A stretch of 64,000 nt of DNA from Monodelphis domestica (lineage: Eukaryota; Chordata; Mammalia; Didelphimorphia; Didelphidae). The DNA is taken from the NCBI RefSeq assembly GCF_027887165.1, contig NC_077227.1:547672689-547736688 (forward strand), in the 5' to 3' direction. Position 1 is the first letter of the stretch; each line of letters opens with the position of its first letter. Below are positions 1-11,507 of the stretch, in pieces. The notes below the pieces were generated by a model. The model was not told where the DNA came from and did no database searches. It saw nothing but the letters and a program-made list of their open reading frames with translations. Position numbers and translations under genes: made by a program.

Positions 1-22
1 TATCTTTAAAATGAGGTTAGAT

Positions 23-222
23 GGGGGCAGCTGGATAGTTCAGTGGATTGAGAGCCAGCCCCAGAGACAGGAGGTCCTGGTTTCAAATCTGGCCTCAGAC
101 ACTGCCCATCTGTGTGATCCTGGGCAAATCACTTGACCCCGGTCACCTAGCCCTTACCACTCTTCCTTGGAACCAATATACAGTATTGATTCCAAGATGC
201 AAGGTAAGCATTTTTTTTTAAT
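23..222 (+). repeat. tRNA-derived SINE (WSINE1/SINE1_MD-like)
   Basis: Full-length copy. The left end carries a tRNA-type A box (close to tagctcagtgg) and about 60 bases later a B box (ggtttcaaatct); the right end is the shared tail ending in aaggtaag and a T/A-rich run. Family name is from memory. Confidence 0.92.
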
Positions 223-383
223 TCAACATCATATTTCTTGTATTTCTGTGTGATGCCATCACTTAATTTCATGCATATGTCCCATCTCCCAAGGCAGAAA
301 TTATGTACATATTTTTCTGGATCTCCCCCTCTTTCCTGAAACATTTTCACAATAATGCACACCTAGTATATATGTAGGATAAT

Positions 384-620
384 TAGAGTGGATAGACAGA
401 GTGCTAGGTCTAATGTCAAGAAGACCTGAGTTCAAATATTACACTCAATAGCTGTGTGACTCTGGGAAAGTCATTTAGCCCTGTTTGCCTCAGTTTTCTC
501 ATCTGCAAAATGAACTGGAGAAGAAAATGGCAAGTCACTTAGGTATCTTTGCCAAGAAAACCCCAAACCCCAAACTCACCAAAGGTCAGGCACAACTGAA
601 ATGACTGGACAACAACAACA
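384..620 (+). repeat. MAR1-like SINE
   Basis: Recognised by the order of gagttcaaat, gtgactctgggaaagtc, cctcagttttctcatctg, the aactggagaagaaaatggca block and the terminal acaacaacaa. About 11 other copies in the window share this order. Confidence 0.9.
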
Positions 621-689
621 GTATATGTGCATTAAATTAAACATCACTGTTTAAATGTAACAGAGTTAGGATGGGAGGGGACAGAAGAG

Positions 690-850
690 AGGTATTTCTA
701 GTGATCTAGCATCAGATATTGTTACTAAAGGCATGAGACATTATCTATGGACAAGTCACTTAACCTAACTGAACCTCAGTATCCCCATCAATAAACTGAA
801 AGGTTTGGATTAGATGGCATCTAAATATACTTCCTGCTCTAATTATCTGA
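690..850 (+). repeat. MIR/THER1 CORE-SINE fragment
   Basis: Contains the core acaagtcacttaacct, the cctcag motif and the tail with the tagatggcatctaa motif; diverged. Confidence 0.7.
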
Positions 851-1182
851 GTTCATACTTGTAGTGAAACAATTGATTTAACTCATGAGTCCACCAGGAA
901 GTAAAAGCAACAAGGCTCCCAAGGGTGCCCCCAAGAAAATACTGGGCAAGGACTTCTTACATCTCTCTATAGCATCACCAAACTCACTGGAAGTAATTGA
1001 GAAATCAGTGGAACCAACATACGAACACATACTATCAGTGCAGTCTTACACAAATTCATCTCTCTGGCTACTGGTTTCCCCATATAGAAAATAAAGGGAT
1101 TGCATGAAATTATCATGGAAGCCCCATCTCACTCTGACTCTGATACAGATTCAATAATTTGAATATCATTAGCTATTTTTGT
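851..1182. other. ALLC intron, no recognised element
   Basis: A 69-codon open frame begins at 885 on the plus strand, but it has no family resemblance, no splice context and ordinary AT-rich composition. I see no supported gene or repeat here. Confidence 0.5.
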
Positions 1183-1416
1183 GGTTGTTTAATTGTCTCA
1201 TTTGTGTACAACTCTTAGTGACCTCATCTGGAGTTTTCTTGTCAAAGATACTGGAGTGATTTGCCATTTCCTTGTCCAGCTCATTATAGATGAGGAAACT
1301 GAAGCAAACTGGGTGAAGTGTCTTGTCAATGTCACCTAGCTAGCATCTGAGGCTAAATTTGAATTCAGGTGTTCCTGACTCCAAGTCTGGTGCTTGTCTA
1401 CTTATTTAGCTGCCCT
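1183..1416 (-). repeat. MAR1-like SINE
   Basis: Reverse copy: starts with ttaattgtctcatttgtg, contains gatactggagtgatttgcca and ends at tagctgcc. Confidence 0.9.
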
Positions 1417-1439
1417 AACAAGAAACTGTATAGAAGCTG

Positions 1440-1616
1440 TAGAGCAAAAAGAGCCCTGGATTTGGTGTTAGAGGATTGGGATTTAAATCCTAGCCCAATT
1501 GAATAATCATTGTCTTACCTTAGATAAGACATCATTTCTCTGGGTCTCAGTTTCCTCATCTATAAGAGGGCTGGACTAGATGGTTGCTACGATCCTTTCC
1601 AGTTCTAAATCTTATG
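1440..1616 (+). repeat. MIR/THER1 CORE-SINE
   Basis: Shows the gatttaaatcc B-box remnant, cagtttcctcatctat and a tail with ttccagttctaaat. Confidence 0.8.
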
Positions 1617-1904
1617 GCCCAGCAACTGGGACCAGCTTCCAAGTTTCAAAACTTTCCCAAATGAAGCACTCAGGAGCACATTCCCTTCCTCTACTTTCTA
1701 AAACCTTGGACCAGTTTACTCCCTCTTCTACCATTCCTTAGCCCATGGCTAGCCCCCAAAATAAAGTCATGTTACCAAAGAAATGGGAAATTTTCTGTGG
1801 GTAAAAAGTTCCCTCAGAGAGAGGGAAGGAAACCCAAAGCCTTAGACGAGTTCCACAGCTAATTGTGTGACCTGTGTGAACAAGTCATTTCACCTCAAAG
1901 TTGA

Positions 1905-2046
1905 GCTAAAGGGCAGGAAACCTGGACCCTATGCCACTAACTACTGCTATGACCTGTGTGAACCAGTCGTTTTGCCTCTGTTTCCTCATTTCTGAAGTGA
2001 GAAACTTAGGCTAAAGAGTCTTTCCATATCTTCAGTTCTATGAGAC
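1905..2046 (+). repeat. MIR fragment
   Basis: Contains gtttcctcatttctgaa and a tail ending cagttctatgaga, 20 bases from the ALLC splice donor at 2065. Confidence 0.65.
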
Positions 2047-2057
2047 AACATTTCCTA

Positions 2058-2222
<165 letters not shown>

Positions 2223-2454
2223 TTACATTGAATACAGAAAGGAAAAGGTTTTTTATTCCAGTTATTTGTTCTTCAATTCACAAGCATTTATTTTCTCTCT
2301 CTTCTTCCCATCCTTCCCCATCACTGTGGGGGTTTGGGGGAGAAGAAAAACAACAAAAACTTTCTAATAAATATGCAAAGTTAAAGCAAATTCCCATATT
2401 AGCTATGTCTAAAAAACTTAAGACTTTTGATTCAGTCCAAATCATTAAATATTT

Positions 2455-3120
2455 AATAAGTCCACTATGGTGAGTGGCAGAAGACAAAAGCAAGGCATTC
2501 CCTTCTCTCAAACAGTTTATCTTCTTCCAAAGGGATGAAACACGTACACAGGTAAGTACAATGAAAGGTAATCTGCAGAAGGAGAGCACTGGTAACAGAG
2601 AGAAATCTTGGAAAACTTCATGTAGGAGGTGACACCTAAAGTAAGACTTTTTTTTAAACCCTTACCTTCCATCTTTGAATTGATGCTGTGTATTGGTTCC
2701 AAGGCAGAGCAGTAAGGGCTAGGCAATAGGGGTTAAGTGACTTGCCCAGGGTCACCACAGCTGGGAAGTGTCTGAGGCCAAATTTGAACCCAGGACCTCC
2801 TATCTGTAGGCCTGGCTCTCAATCTACTGAGCAACCCAGCTGCCCCCTAATGTGAGTCTTAATGGAAGATAAAGATTCAAAGAGGAAAATTTAAGAAGAG
2901 AGGGTACTTTGTAGGCAGGCAACACAATCTCAGTGGATGCGCAGAGATAGGAGAGGAAATGTCTAGTTCAGGGAATTGATAACTTCTCTAGTAGGAAACA
3001 GAGTAGATAAAAGAAAGTAATGTTGAAATAAGAGTGGAAAGGTAGTTTGAGACCAAACTTCAAAGAGTCTTTAATGCCCAGTTGGGAAGTTTAAGATCTG
3101 TCCTAGAAATAATTTAAAGT
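2455..3120 (-). repeat. L2 LINE 3' part, split by a SINE
   Basis: Reverse L2: the segment with gcaaggcattcccttctctcaaacagtttat corresponds to the L2 3' UTR. It resumes after 2848 with tgtgagtcttaatggaagat. Confidence 0.65.
2648..2848 (-). repeat. tRNA-derived SINE inserted in L2
   Basis: Reverse full-length copy from the T-rich tail to cagctgcccc. The flanks taaagtaagact and taatgtgagtct look like a decayed target-site duplication. Confidence 0.9.
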
Positions 3121-3155
3121 CAATTAAATGTCCTTAGCCAAAGAAGGAACAGCTT

Positions 3156-3395
3156 GAATCTGATTGCAGATCAAACCATGGCATCTTCTACTTTATTTCC
3201 TTCATGGGATTTGTATTGTATGTGTGATATGTGTCTTCTGTCACATCATGAGCAAAATGGAAATATGTATTGCAGGAAAGCACTTGTATAAGCTATATTT
3301 GCCACCTCTGTGATGGGGGAAGAGAAAAAGAGAAAAAATCTGGATCCTAAAATGTCAAAAATTGATTGTCATGAAACTGAATAAATAAATAAAAG
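3156..3395 (+). repeat. L1 extreme 3' end
   Basis: The stretch from gattgcagatcaaaccatgg to the aataaataaataaaa tail matches the 3' UTR text seen in the longer L1 copies of this window. Confidence 0.65.
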
Positions 3396-3402
3396 TCCAT
3401 CA

Positions 3403-3478
3403 AGGGGACAGCTAGGTAGCTCAGAGAATAGAGAACCAAGTCTAGTGATAGGAGGTAGTGGGTTCAAATTTGATGGTG
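3403..3478 (+). repeat. tRNA-derived SINE, 3'-truncated
   Basis: Only the 5' tRNA-like half remains: ggggacagctaggtagctca through gggttcaaatttgatgg. Confidence 0.75.
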
Positions 3479-3974
3479 ACATTATGATTTGAGAAAAGGG
3501 AACTTAGAAAAGAGATTTTATCATCTTTGACTCATCTCCTCTGTATTCAATCAGTCACTATTGTATGTGTGTACATAGGAATAACTCTGGTGTAAAAACA
3601 AAAGGCATCAATATAATTCATTTTACAATAAAATTTTAAAATACCAATAAAAACAGGTTCTTTTCTTTAAAAATGGTTTTCCATAATGGGTAGATATTTG
3701 GAGGCTTTTTATAAAAAATATTTCAATATTTCAGAATATCTGGAATTTATTTCATCATTGTAAGCAATTCTCTCACTGATGCAAATAATAACCGTTTTGC
3801 AAGTTTCATGGATGGTGTCTAATATTTCTAGGGCCAAAAACATAAAACTTCACCAGTTGCTAACCTTTGGTGGTAAAGCTCTCTACACTTAGCTGAGCTG
3901 GTTCTGGGACAGTCCATTTACTAACTAACATGTAAAGCCTACCCAGTTTAGCAGGGCCTGGCAAAACTTGCCCT
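3479..3974. other. ALLC intron, no recognised element
   Basis: AT-rich sequence with no repeat family, splice-flanked exon or open frame that I can support. Confidence 0.5.
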
Positions 3975-5040
3975 CAGCTGTCAGTCAATAACCACTTACT
4001 ACCTATCTATTATGTGCTGGGCACCATGCTAAGGGCTGGGAATTCAGACACACAAAAGATAGTCTCTGCCCTTGAAGAGCTGACAGTCTAATAGGAGAGA
4101 CTACAAGCAAACAAATGAGTAAAAAAAAAGCTACATACAGAATAAATATGAAATAATTACTAGAAGAAAGACACTAGAAATTAAGAAGATTAGGAAAGAT
4201 TCCCTGTGGAAGATGGCATTTTAGTTGGAACATGAAGAGAGCCAAAGTAGCCAAGGGGCAGAGATGAGGTATGGGGGGGTAGCAAGAATCAATGCCTAGA
4301 AAGAGAACTGGTTTGATCTGTTTGCCAAACAGAAAGGAAACCCATGTTACTGACATGAAAAGTATGGGGGAAATGGGAAGTAGAGAATGTAGTGTGAAGG
4401 TGTAAGATTGGAAAGGTAGGAAACAGTGGAGTAGGTTATGAAGGGCTTTGAATGCCAAATGGAGGATTTTTATTTGCTCATAGAGGCAGTCTGACCTGAC
4501 CTTTAGGAAAATCACTTTGGCAGCTGAATGGAGGGTAGATTGGAGTGAGGACAAACCCAAGGCAGGCAGAACCAGCAACAGACTATAGGAAAAGCCCAAG
4601 TGTGAGATGATGAGGGCCTGCACCCAGGGTAGTAGCAGTAGAGACAGTAGAGGGGAAAGAGAACATTTGAGAAATGTTGAAAAGATGAAATCAAAAGGCA
4701 TATGGGGCAATCGATTGCATATGGGGGTGGAGAGGAAGAGGGGATTGAAAGATTATAAGGAGTTAAGGATGATATCTAGAGAAACTGAGAGGATGTTGGT
4801 GTCCATGACAATAATGAGGGAGAGTTGGAAGAGGGGATCATTTAAGGGGAAAGATAATGGTATAAAATGGGAAATATAAAGGGGGAAGATAATTCCATTT
4901 TGGACATGCTGAGTTTAAAACTTTTGCTGGATATCCAATTTAAGATTTCTAAAAGGCAGTTGGATATAAGAGACTGGAAGACTATATAGAGATTAGGGCT
5001 CGGTAGATAGATTTGAGAATCATCAGCATGGGTGGCACAG
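3975..5040 (-). repeat. L2 LINE, 3' third including ORF2 C-terminus
   Basis: The left end is the reverse of the L2 terminus (tattatgtgctgggcaccatgctaag). Reading the minus strand, 4710 to 4174 stays open for 178 codons. It includes a stretch (YSLLLVLPALGLSSLQ, then LHLAFKALHNLL) resembling the end of CR1-clade reverse transcriptase ORFs. It is a fossil, not an active gene. Confidence 0.75.
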
Positions 5041-5319
5041 AATTTATGAACATAATCATCTCAGTACCACAATGAAGCATAGAACTTTGTTTAAAACACA
5101 AACATACCAAATAATTCCAGTCTCTTAACTGCCTAGGAACAGGATTCAGTAGGACAAAACCACAAACTGACAATATGTAAAGTCAGATTCAAATTAAAAT
5201 TATGTCTATTCTTAAGGTCTAAAACTTATTCAGAATTAGCATTCTACTTTCATATAAACTTTTTCAGCTTTCAACTTAGATGGCAAATAAACAAACAAAA
5301 AGAGCATTGGAAGATACCA

Positions 5320-5690
5320 TTAAAATAGACCATGCTATGGACTTCTCTACTAACAGTGATGCAATGATCCAGAACAATTCTGAGAGACCTATGAGAAAGA
5401 ACACCATCCATATTCAGAGGAAGAATTGTGGGAATAGAAACACAGAAGAAAAACAACTCCTTGATCATGTGGGTTGATGGGGATATGACTGGGGATATAG
5501 ACTCTAAATGATCATGCTAGTGAAAATATGGAAATAGTTCTTGATCAGTGACACATGTAAATCCCAGTGGAATTGCTCAGTGGCTATGGGAGGGGGGTGT
5601 GGGAGGAGGAGAGGAAAAGAACATGAATCATGTAACCATGGAAAAATATTCTAAATGAATTAATTAAATAAAAGTTTTCAAATTTAAAAA
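5320..5690 (+). repeat. L1 3' end
   Basis: Shares the phrase order of the L1 copy at 12380-12932 (gcaatgatccagaacaattctg, then catgtaaccatggaaaaat, then an AT-rich tail). Confidence 0.75.
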
Positions 5691-5810
5691 ATAGACCATT
5701 CTACCAGTAGAACAGACTTGTTCAAATTGATTTGGAATATAACTAGACCTTACTTTTAAAATTACAGAATACTAGCCATGGTTAACCCCATTTCTCTCTC
5801 AAATGCATTA

Positions 5811-5948
<138 letters not shown>

Positions 5949-6005
5949 CTAAAGCAAATGTGTAAAAAAATTTTCAGAATTACTCTTCATGCATTCCCAG
6001 CTATA

Positions 6006-6190
6006 GGTAGGCAATATGGCACTGAAGAAAGAACAGATCATATCGTGCCCTAGTCACAGTTTTTATCACTAGGCAGCTCAATGATCTTGGCCTGTGCTTT
6101 AATCTCTTTAGACTATAGTGTCCTCTTTATAAACTGAAGATATTAAATTAAATGGTTTCCAAAGTTCTTTCCAGCTTTACCTTACTTGGT
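6006..6190 (+). repeat. MIR/THER1 CORE-SINE
   Basis: Diverged copy with tagactatagtgtcctctttataaactgaag and the tail ttccaaagttctttccagc. Confidence 0.65.
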
Positions 6191-6224
6191 CCATGACTAA
6201 CTTTGGTAGTGCAAGAAGAGATAG

Positions 6225-6330
6225 ATAATATAAACATAAAATCTTGGGATTGTAAGTGTCCTTAAGAAGCTATTTTATCCATGCTCTTATCTTTAAGGAC
6301 ATCTACTGTACTATATACTATATATGCTAT
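6225..6330 (-). repeat. MIR fragment
   Basis: The start resembles reverse MIR (aaatcttgggattgtaagtg followed by a diverged core). Weak. Confidence 0.4.
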
Positions 6331-6534
6331 TTCAGGTGGATGAAAGTCGTCCCTATTTTTTTTATATCCACAAAAGAAAATCTACTCTTTTAAAATCATA
6401 GCTTCTGGGTTTTAAACCCCATTGACACTTGTTAATAAAAATAAAATCCTCTTATAATTAATTCTGCAAGATATTCAAATTGCTTTGCAATCAGTCCCCA
6501 GTTGCCATTTTAGTCATTCCTTCCAACTTTGAGA

Positions 6535-6700
6535 AGAGAGGTCAGGGATTACTATTTCCATTTTCATAGACTAGGAAGTCATAGATCAGAAAAGGTAAGT
6601 AATTTTCCCATGTTCCCATCACAAATAAGTAACAGCCCAGTCTGAAACCCAGGGCATCCATCATTGTGCTCAGTGTCTTTCCAATTTACTATAATTGTCC
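6535..6700 (-). repeat. MIR CORE-SINE
   Basis: Reverse core with ttccattttcatagactagg, aggtaagtaattttccca and gaaacccagggcatcc. Confidence 0.65.
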
Positions 6701-7109
6701 TTGGTGATTAAACATAGATTCTTAAAGCTTTCCTGTGGTCTTGGTTTTCAATCAAAAACTTACTATTTTTTTTTCAAAATTGGGGATACTTTTCACAACA
6801 TAAAATTAAATTGCCCATTGATAAGAAGGTAGAAAAACATGGGAAGTTCAGTCTTTTCCCCAGAAAGTAATGTATCCACAACAAAAATCCTATTCAGAAA
6901 TCAGAATCTCTATGTAAATAAAGCAAGAAAAAGTTCTGTTTTAGTAAGAAAAAATGCTAATTTTTATATCTGCTTCTAATGTTCTGACACTCTCATTCAC
7001 TGGCACACATAGTTCCCATCACAAATGTACTAGTAGATTTTAATTAACATGTCTCCATAGATCACTTGCATGCCAACCCTCCAAATTGCGCGATGTCAAT
7101 TTACTATAC
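6701..7109. other. ALLC intron 5' part, unique sequence
   Basis: No recognisable repeat. AT-rich, ending at the donor of the exon at 7110. Confidence 0.5.
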
Positions 7110-7160
7110 CTTTAAAAGGTTTTCCGCAGGAGCAAAAAAGTCATCTGTTGCAAATAAAAT
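7110..7160 (-). CDS. ALLC: Allantoicase, coding exon 2
   Basis: A 51-base mini-exon of exactly 17 codons, with acceptor AG at 7162-7161 and donor GTATAG from 7109. The peptide is ILFATDDFFAPAENLLK. ATDDFFAPAENLLK is a near-invariant allantoicase motif that I recall unchanged in human, apart from the first residue (V for I). Both borders are phase 0, so it is the simplest of the exons to skip without a frameshift. The short length makes it invisible to open-frame searches; it was found by reading the minus strand. Confidence 0.97.
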
Positions 7161-7659
7161 CTAGACAAATAAAAAAAGAAGTAAAGATAAAATAACCATA
7201 AATTAAAAACCATTTTATTTCACTCCCCAGTGAAACATTAGGAGCCGCAATAAAAAGAAGATGCAAAATTGCCCTAGGGGAGAGAAACAATCTGCAGTTA
7301 AGAGATGGTGCTTTTTAAATGTTGAGATTGCTTTGCCAGCAGACAGACACATCCAAATCTCTCCTCTCCCACCCTTTGTTCACAATTCCCCTAAACCATC
7401 TGGATGCAGAGGCGGTAACTTCTTACCCTTTGCAAAAAGAATAAGTAAAATGGGGGGAAGCAGAAACAACTATGCCTGATTCAAAAGCAAAGGCTTTGGG
7501 GGGGGGGGGGAAGGAGGAGGTTAAAAACGTCCCTGGGTCAAACCAACCACAGGTCACTCTCAGTTACAGATCTAACAATAGCACTAAACTCAAGTCTTGA
7601 GAAAATACATTGGCTTTTCAACAGAGCTTTACTGTTTAAGATTTCCTCTTAGCCCTTTG
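7161..7659. other. ALLC intron 1, unique sequence with G13 run
   Basis: No repeat recognised. A run of 13 G lies at 7498-7510. A 72-codon plus-strand open frame starting at 7261 has no supporting feature. Confidence 0.5.
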
Positions 7660-7780
7660 ATATAGAGGGACTCATATATTATAAGAGAGGAAACGAAACA
7701 GAGACTCAGAACACAGCTAGTAAATCAGATCTCCAACCCAGATTTAAATTCAGCACCCAAAATACACTACAAGAAATAAT
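7660..7780 (-). repeat. MIR fragment
   Basis: Contains agaggaaacgaaacagagactcaga and acacagctagtaaatcaga, a reverse MIR core. Confidence 0.6.
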
Positions 7781-7942
7781 ACCATCTTAAAATGTATTAT
7801 TAAAAAATAAAGGTGATCCAACATGGAATTTCATCCAGCATTATTACATACTTTGTCAATACAAAATAAAATCACACTACATATTTCTTTTTACCCAATC
7901 ATCATATCAGAATAGAATCTGTGCCTATTTGAAAAGGACAGT

Positions 7943-8134
7943 GTGGGGGTAGCTAAGTAGTTCAGGGGATAGCAAACCAGGTAGGGAGACAAGGGGTCCT
8001 GGGTTCAAATATTACCTCACACTTCCTAGCTATCTGACCCTGGACATGTCACTTAATCCCCAATGCCTAGCTCTTATTGCTCTTCTACCTTGGAACCGAT
8101 ACTTAGTATTGATTCCAAAACAGATAGTAAGAGG
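7943..8134 (+). repeat. tRNA-derived SINE
   Basis: Near-complete copy; B box gggttcaaatatt; tail ends cagatagtaagagg followed by a TTTTG-rich stretch. Confidence 0.88.
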
Positions 8135-8154
8135 TTCTTGTTTTGTTTTGTTTA

Positions 8155-8278
8155 AAGAAAGGGAACAGAGACAGACAGAGACGGAGACAGAGACAGAGAG
8201 AGACAGAGAGACAGAGAGAAAGGAAGGAAGAGAGGGAGGGAGGGATAGAGGGGAAGAGGGAAGGAAGGACAGAAAATG
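8155..8278 (+). repeat. GA/GACA microsatellite
   Basis: Almost pure purine run built on gagaca, gaga, ggaa and ggga units, lying directly after the tail of the preceding SINE. Confidence 0.95.
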
Positions 8279-8323
8279 ATGTGACCCAAGTGGGTTCAGC
8301 AGTATGAAATAGTGGATAGTACC

Positions 8324-8542
8324 TGGAGATGGCCAAGTGGCACAATGGATAGAGTGCTAGGGTTAGAGTCAAGAAGACTCATGTTCCCGAGTTCAAATCT
8401 GATGCGGACATTTACTGGATGTGTGACCCTGGGCAAGTCATATAACTGTTTACCTCAGTTTCCTCATCTGTAAAAATTAGCTGGAAAAGGAAGTGGAAAA
8501 CCAAAAATCTTTGCCAGAAAAACCCCAAATGGGCTCACATCA
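8324..8542 (+). repeat. MAR1-like SINE
   Basis: Shows ggcacaatggatagagtgct, gagttcaaatctgatg, cctcagtttcctcatctgta and accccaaatgggctcaca. Confidence 0.88.
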
Positions 8543-8544
8543 AC

Positions 8545-8835
8545 ACTGGCTCTAGAGTCAAAGAAACTGGATTTAAATCTGACCTCCTCCTAAAGTTGTG
8601 AGGCTCAAATGAGATAATACTTACAAAGTGCTTAGCAAAGAGCCTGGCACAAAGTAACTATTTAATAAATGCTTGTTCCCTTTCCTTTGTTCCCCTCTGC
8701 CACTTATTATTGATTTGACCTTGGACAAGATCCTTCCTTGGTCTCAGTTTCTTCATTTGTAAAAATGAGGAAATTGGATTAAATGTCTTTTAGAGGGTTT
8801 CTTCCACCTCTACCTCTTGGAGCTCAGGGCTCTAA
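8545..8835 (+). repeat. Two MIR/THER1 copies in series
   Basis: 8545-8680 ends with the aactatttaataaatgcttg tail. 8705-8835 starts again at tgaccttggacaagatcctt and ends in the ttccacctctac tail. Confidence 0.7.
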
Positions 8836-9280
8836 CATCTTTTTGTCCCTTCATGCTGACTTCCTAATTGGTGGCTTTATATATTACAATTTACAAAATA
8901 CTTCCTTCACTTTCAGGTGACCTGGAGGCCAACCCCTGCATTTGCATTCTAATGTCTGTACTATTCTCTGGAATCTCATTCTCTTCATTCTCTCTCCTCA
9001 TTCTCAATCTCTTTTCTGCTGCTTCCTAAACAGCCAGTTAACAAGCTTGGTTAACTTAGTATGTGCCAGGCTTAGTGCCAAGCACTAGAATAGGTGGAAG
9101 TTTCTTTCCCCTCTGCCTAGGAACACAGTCAAGTCTTCACCTGTCTTCCTTCAAGGTCAAGCTCAGCCAGCCCCCAAGATGCAAATGATCTCTCTCTTCT
9201 ACATTCTTCAGGCTCCTCATTTGCATTTTACTCTTGTCTTCTGTCTGGTGGCACCTCCCCTTTGTAATTTAAGGGTCCTT
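8836..9280. other. ALLC intron 1, mostly unassigned
   Basis: 9058-9105 is a short reverse L2 terminus (tatgtgccaggcttagtgccaag); 9105-9240 is pyrimidine-rich, L2-like at best. The rest is unassigned. Confidence 0.45.
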
Positions 9281-9947
9281 AGAAAGTAGTTGGTCTCATT
9301 CTGGAAGGCAATTTGGAACTATGCCCAAAGGACTATAAAACTGTGCATGTCTTTGATCCTGTAAGACCACTACTGAGTCTGTATCCCAAAGAGCTAATAA
9401 AAAAGAGGAAAGGACCTACTTGTACAAAAAGTTTAATGGCAGCTCTTTTTGTGGTGGCAAAGAATTGGAAACTGAGGGATGCCCATCAATTGGGGAATGA
9501 CTGAACAAGTTGTGGTATATGATTGTAATGGACTACTATTGTGCTGTAAGAAATGATTAAAGCTGGAAACATCTGCAGGTGAATTTCACACTGCAGAGTG
9601 AAATAAGCAGAACCCTGAGAACATGGTACACAGTAATAGCAATATTGTATAATGATCAGTTGGAAAAACTTGGCTACTCTCCTTAATGCACAGACCTGAG
9701 ACAATCTTAAAAGAATTAGGATGGAGAATGCTATCCACCCCTAGAGAAAGAACTCTTGGAGTCAGATGATGCAAATCAAAGCAAACTCTTTCACATCAGT
9801 GTATTTAGGGTTTTATTTTGGTTTTGTATGAGTGTGCTCTTACAACAATGACCAATATGGAAGTGCTTTGCATGCTAATAAAAATAAAATTAAATAGATA
9901 AATTACTAATATTAAAGTAAAAAAAAGAAAAGAAAAGAAAGTAGTTG
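9281..9947 (+). mobile_element. 5'-truncated L1 with target-site duplications
   Basis: The insert 9293-9935 is L1 3' sequence (landmarks tggcaaagaattggaaac, caattggggaatgactgaac, acaagttgtggtatatga). It is flanked by identical 12-base copies of agaaagtagttg at 9281-9292 and 9936-9947. It is too truncated to move. Confidence 0.88.
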
Positions 9948-9949
9948 TT

Positions 9950-10225
9950 CCAATCCTCAAATCTTACAAATAAGAAAATTGAAGTTGAGAAATGAAGTGC
10001 CCGAGGTCATTTCATGGAGTTAAACATTAGAGAAGCAATGGGGTATAGTGGAAAGAATACAGGATGAGGAGAGTCAGGAGTTTGGGGTTCCAGTCTAATA
10101 ATTTCATTAAGCTGCAGTGTGGTCTTGTTCAATCACAAAAGTTTTTACATCTTTGTGGATTTGTCATAGAACACTAGTGCTGGAAGTGGCCTTAAATATC
10201 ATGTATTCAAATTCCCTTCATCCCA
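9950..10225. repeat. MIR fragments in mixed orientation
   Basis: 9950-10025 reads as reverse MIR (aataagaaaattgaagttga), 10035-10130 as forward MIR (ggggtatagtggaaagaat) and 10165-10225 as reverse MIR start. Confidence 0.5.
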
Positions 10226-10819
10226 ACCATATAACTCCACTGGATGTCTAGCCCCAGTGGGAAGATGGTGGAGTTATTGTAGAAAGCTTAGCTTTCTCCT
10301 GGATGTTCCTAAGAGCCTAAGTTCAGGGATACCCCCAAAGGTCCAAGCAGTCCTATCCATGCCCCTGCCATCCTATATAAAATGGTTTCACAGTCATCTT
10401 ACTGCTCAGGGTAAGCTCTCAGAAGCCTTTAGCTGTGTCAGAGGGGAGTGGCCTCCAGCTACTAGCTTCCTGAGTCTCCACATCCTTAACACTTGCAAAT
10501 GTGTCATTGGCACACAAATATTTACTTGAGAGTTGAACTGTGAAGCCTGGTCATTGACATCTGCAAAGCTAACAACCCCACCCCTGGTGTATTCTAAATG
10601 TCCTAATAATGAAGCATCAGTCAGTGTTTGTCAAATAGTTGTTTTGCGTCATCAACCATCATCAAAATTTTGTTGGTTTCAGGCAGGTTGAGAACAGCTG
10701 GTGATTTACCTCAATTTACCCCAACTTCAAGTGGCACTGAGGACATTTATCCAAGGCCTCAAAGTTTCCATTATCTCATTTGGCTCCTACTACTGGATCA
10801 TTATCTCAATTGACTTTCT
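10226..10819. other. ALLC intron 1, no recognised element
   Basis: A 90-codon open frame starts at 10257 (plus strand). I recognise no protein family in it and see no splice or promoter context, so it is not called as a gene. Confidence 0.45.
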
Positions 10820-10952
10820 GCAATCCCCATTTCATAGAGGAGGAAATTAAGGCTTCAAGCAAATTGACTTGCCCAAGATATCACAGTTAGTAACTCAAAA
10901 TCAAGGACTTTTAACTCAAATTCTCTAATTCTATGTCCAATGTTCTTTCTGT
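10820..10952 (-). repeat. MIR CORE-SINE
   Basis: Reverse core: catagaggaggaaattaagg, ttgacttgcccaagatatca. Confidence 0.7.
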
Positions 10953-11023
10953 AAGTCAGAGAGTTTCTGGTAGGACCAGGAGGAAATATTAATTTAGTTC
11001 CCTTCTACTATTGCTTAGTGGAG

Positions 11024-11222
11024 GTAGTGTGGCAGTTAAGGGATAGAGTTCAAGAACTGGAGTTAAGAAGACTTCATTCTTTAAGGTCTTTACTGAGTGA
11101 CCAGGGGCAAGTAAGTCACTGAATCTCTCTCAGTCTCAGTTTCCTCATTTACAAAATGGTGAAGATAATAATATCTATAAGCACCAACCTCAAAGGATTG
11201 TTGTGAGTTCCTAATAATAATA
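11024..11222 (+). repeat. MIR CORE-SINE
   Basis: Forward copy with ctcagtttcctcatttacaa and the ggattgttgtgagt tail motif. Confidence 0.75.
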
Positions 11223-11239
11223 ATCATAATCAATCATAA

Positions 11240-11507
11240 AAATCAATAATCATTTATGTATGTACAATGTGGCAGACACTATACTAAGTACTTTATAAAT
11301 ATTATGTAATTTTAATCTCATAGCAACCCTGGGAGTTAGATACCATTATTATTCCCATTTTATAGATGAAGAGATTCAGGCAAACAAAGGTTGAGTGATT
11401 TGCCAAGGATTACACATCTAGGAGTTCCTGTCTAAGTCCAGATTTGAATGCATATCTTCCTAATTACCAGCCCAGTAGTCTATCTATTGAAACATCTAAC
11501 TACCTCT
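11240..11507 (-). repeat. MIR-type SINE, long variant
   Basis: Reverse copy from tgtggcagacactatactaa through cccattttatagatgaagag to the ctaactacct end. Confidence 0.8.

Noticed and set aside
147..362. Possible further ALLC exon on the minus strand
   Set aside because: The frame overlaps a SINE and its peptide does not resemble the allantoicase sequence expected after the exon at 2066-2191.
885..1094. 69-codon plus-strand frame
   Set aside because: Lys/Pro-rich start looked protein-like, but there is no homology and it lies antisense in an intron.
10257..10529. 90-codon plus-strand frame in ALLC intron 1
   Set aside because: No recognisable domain, no splice or promoter context; length expected by chance.
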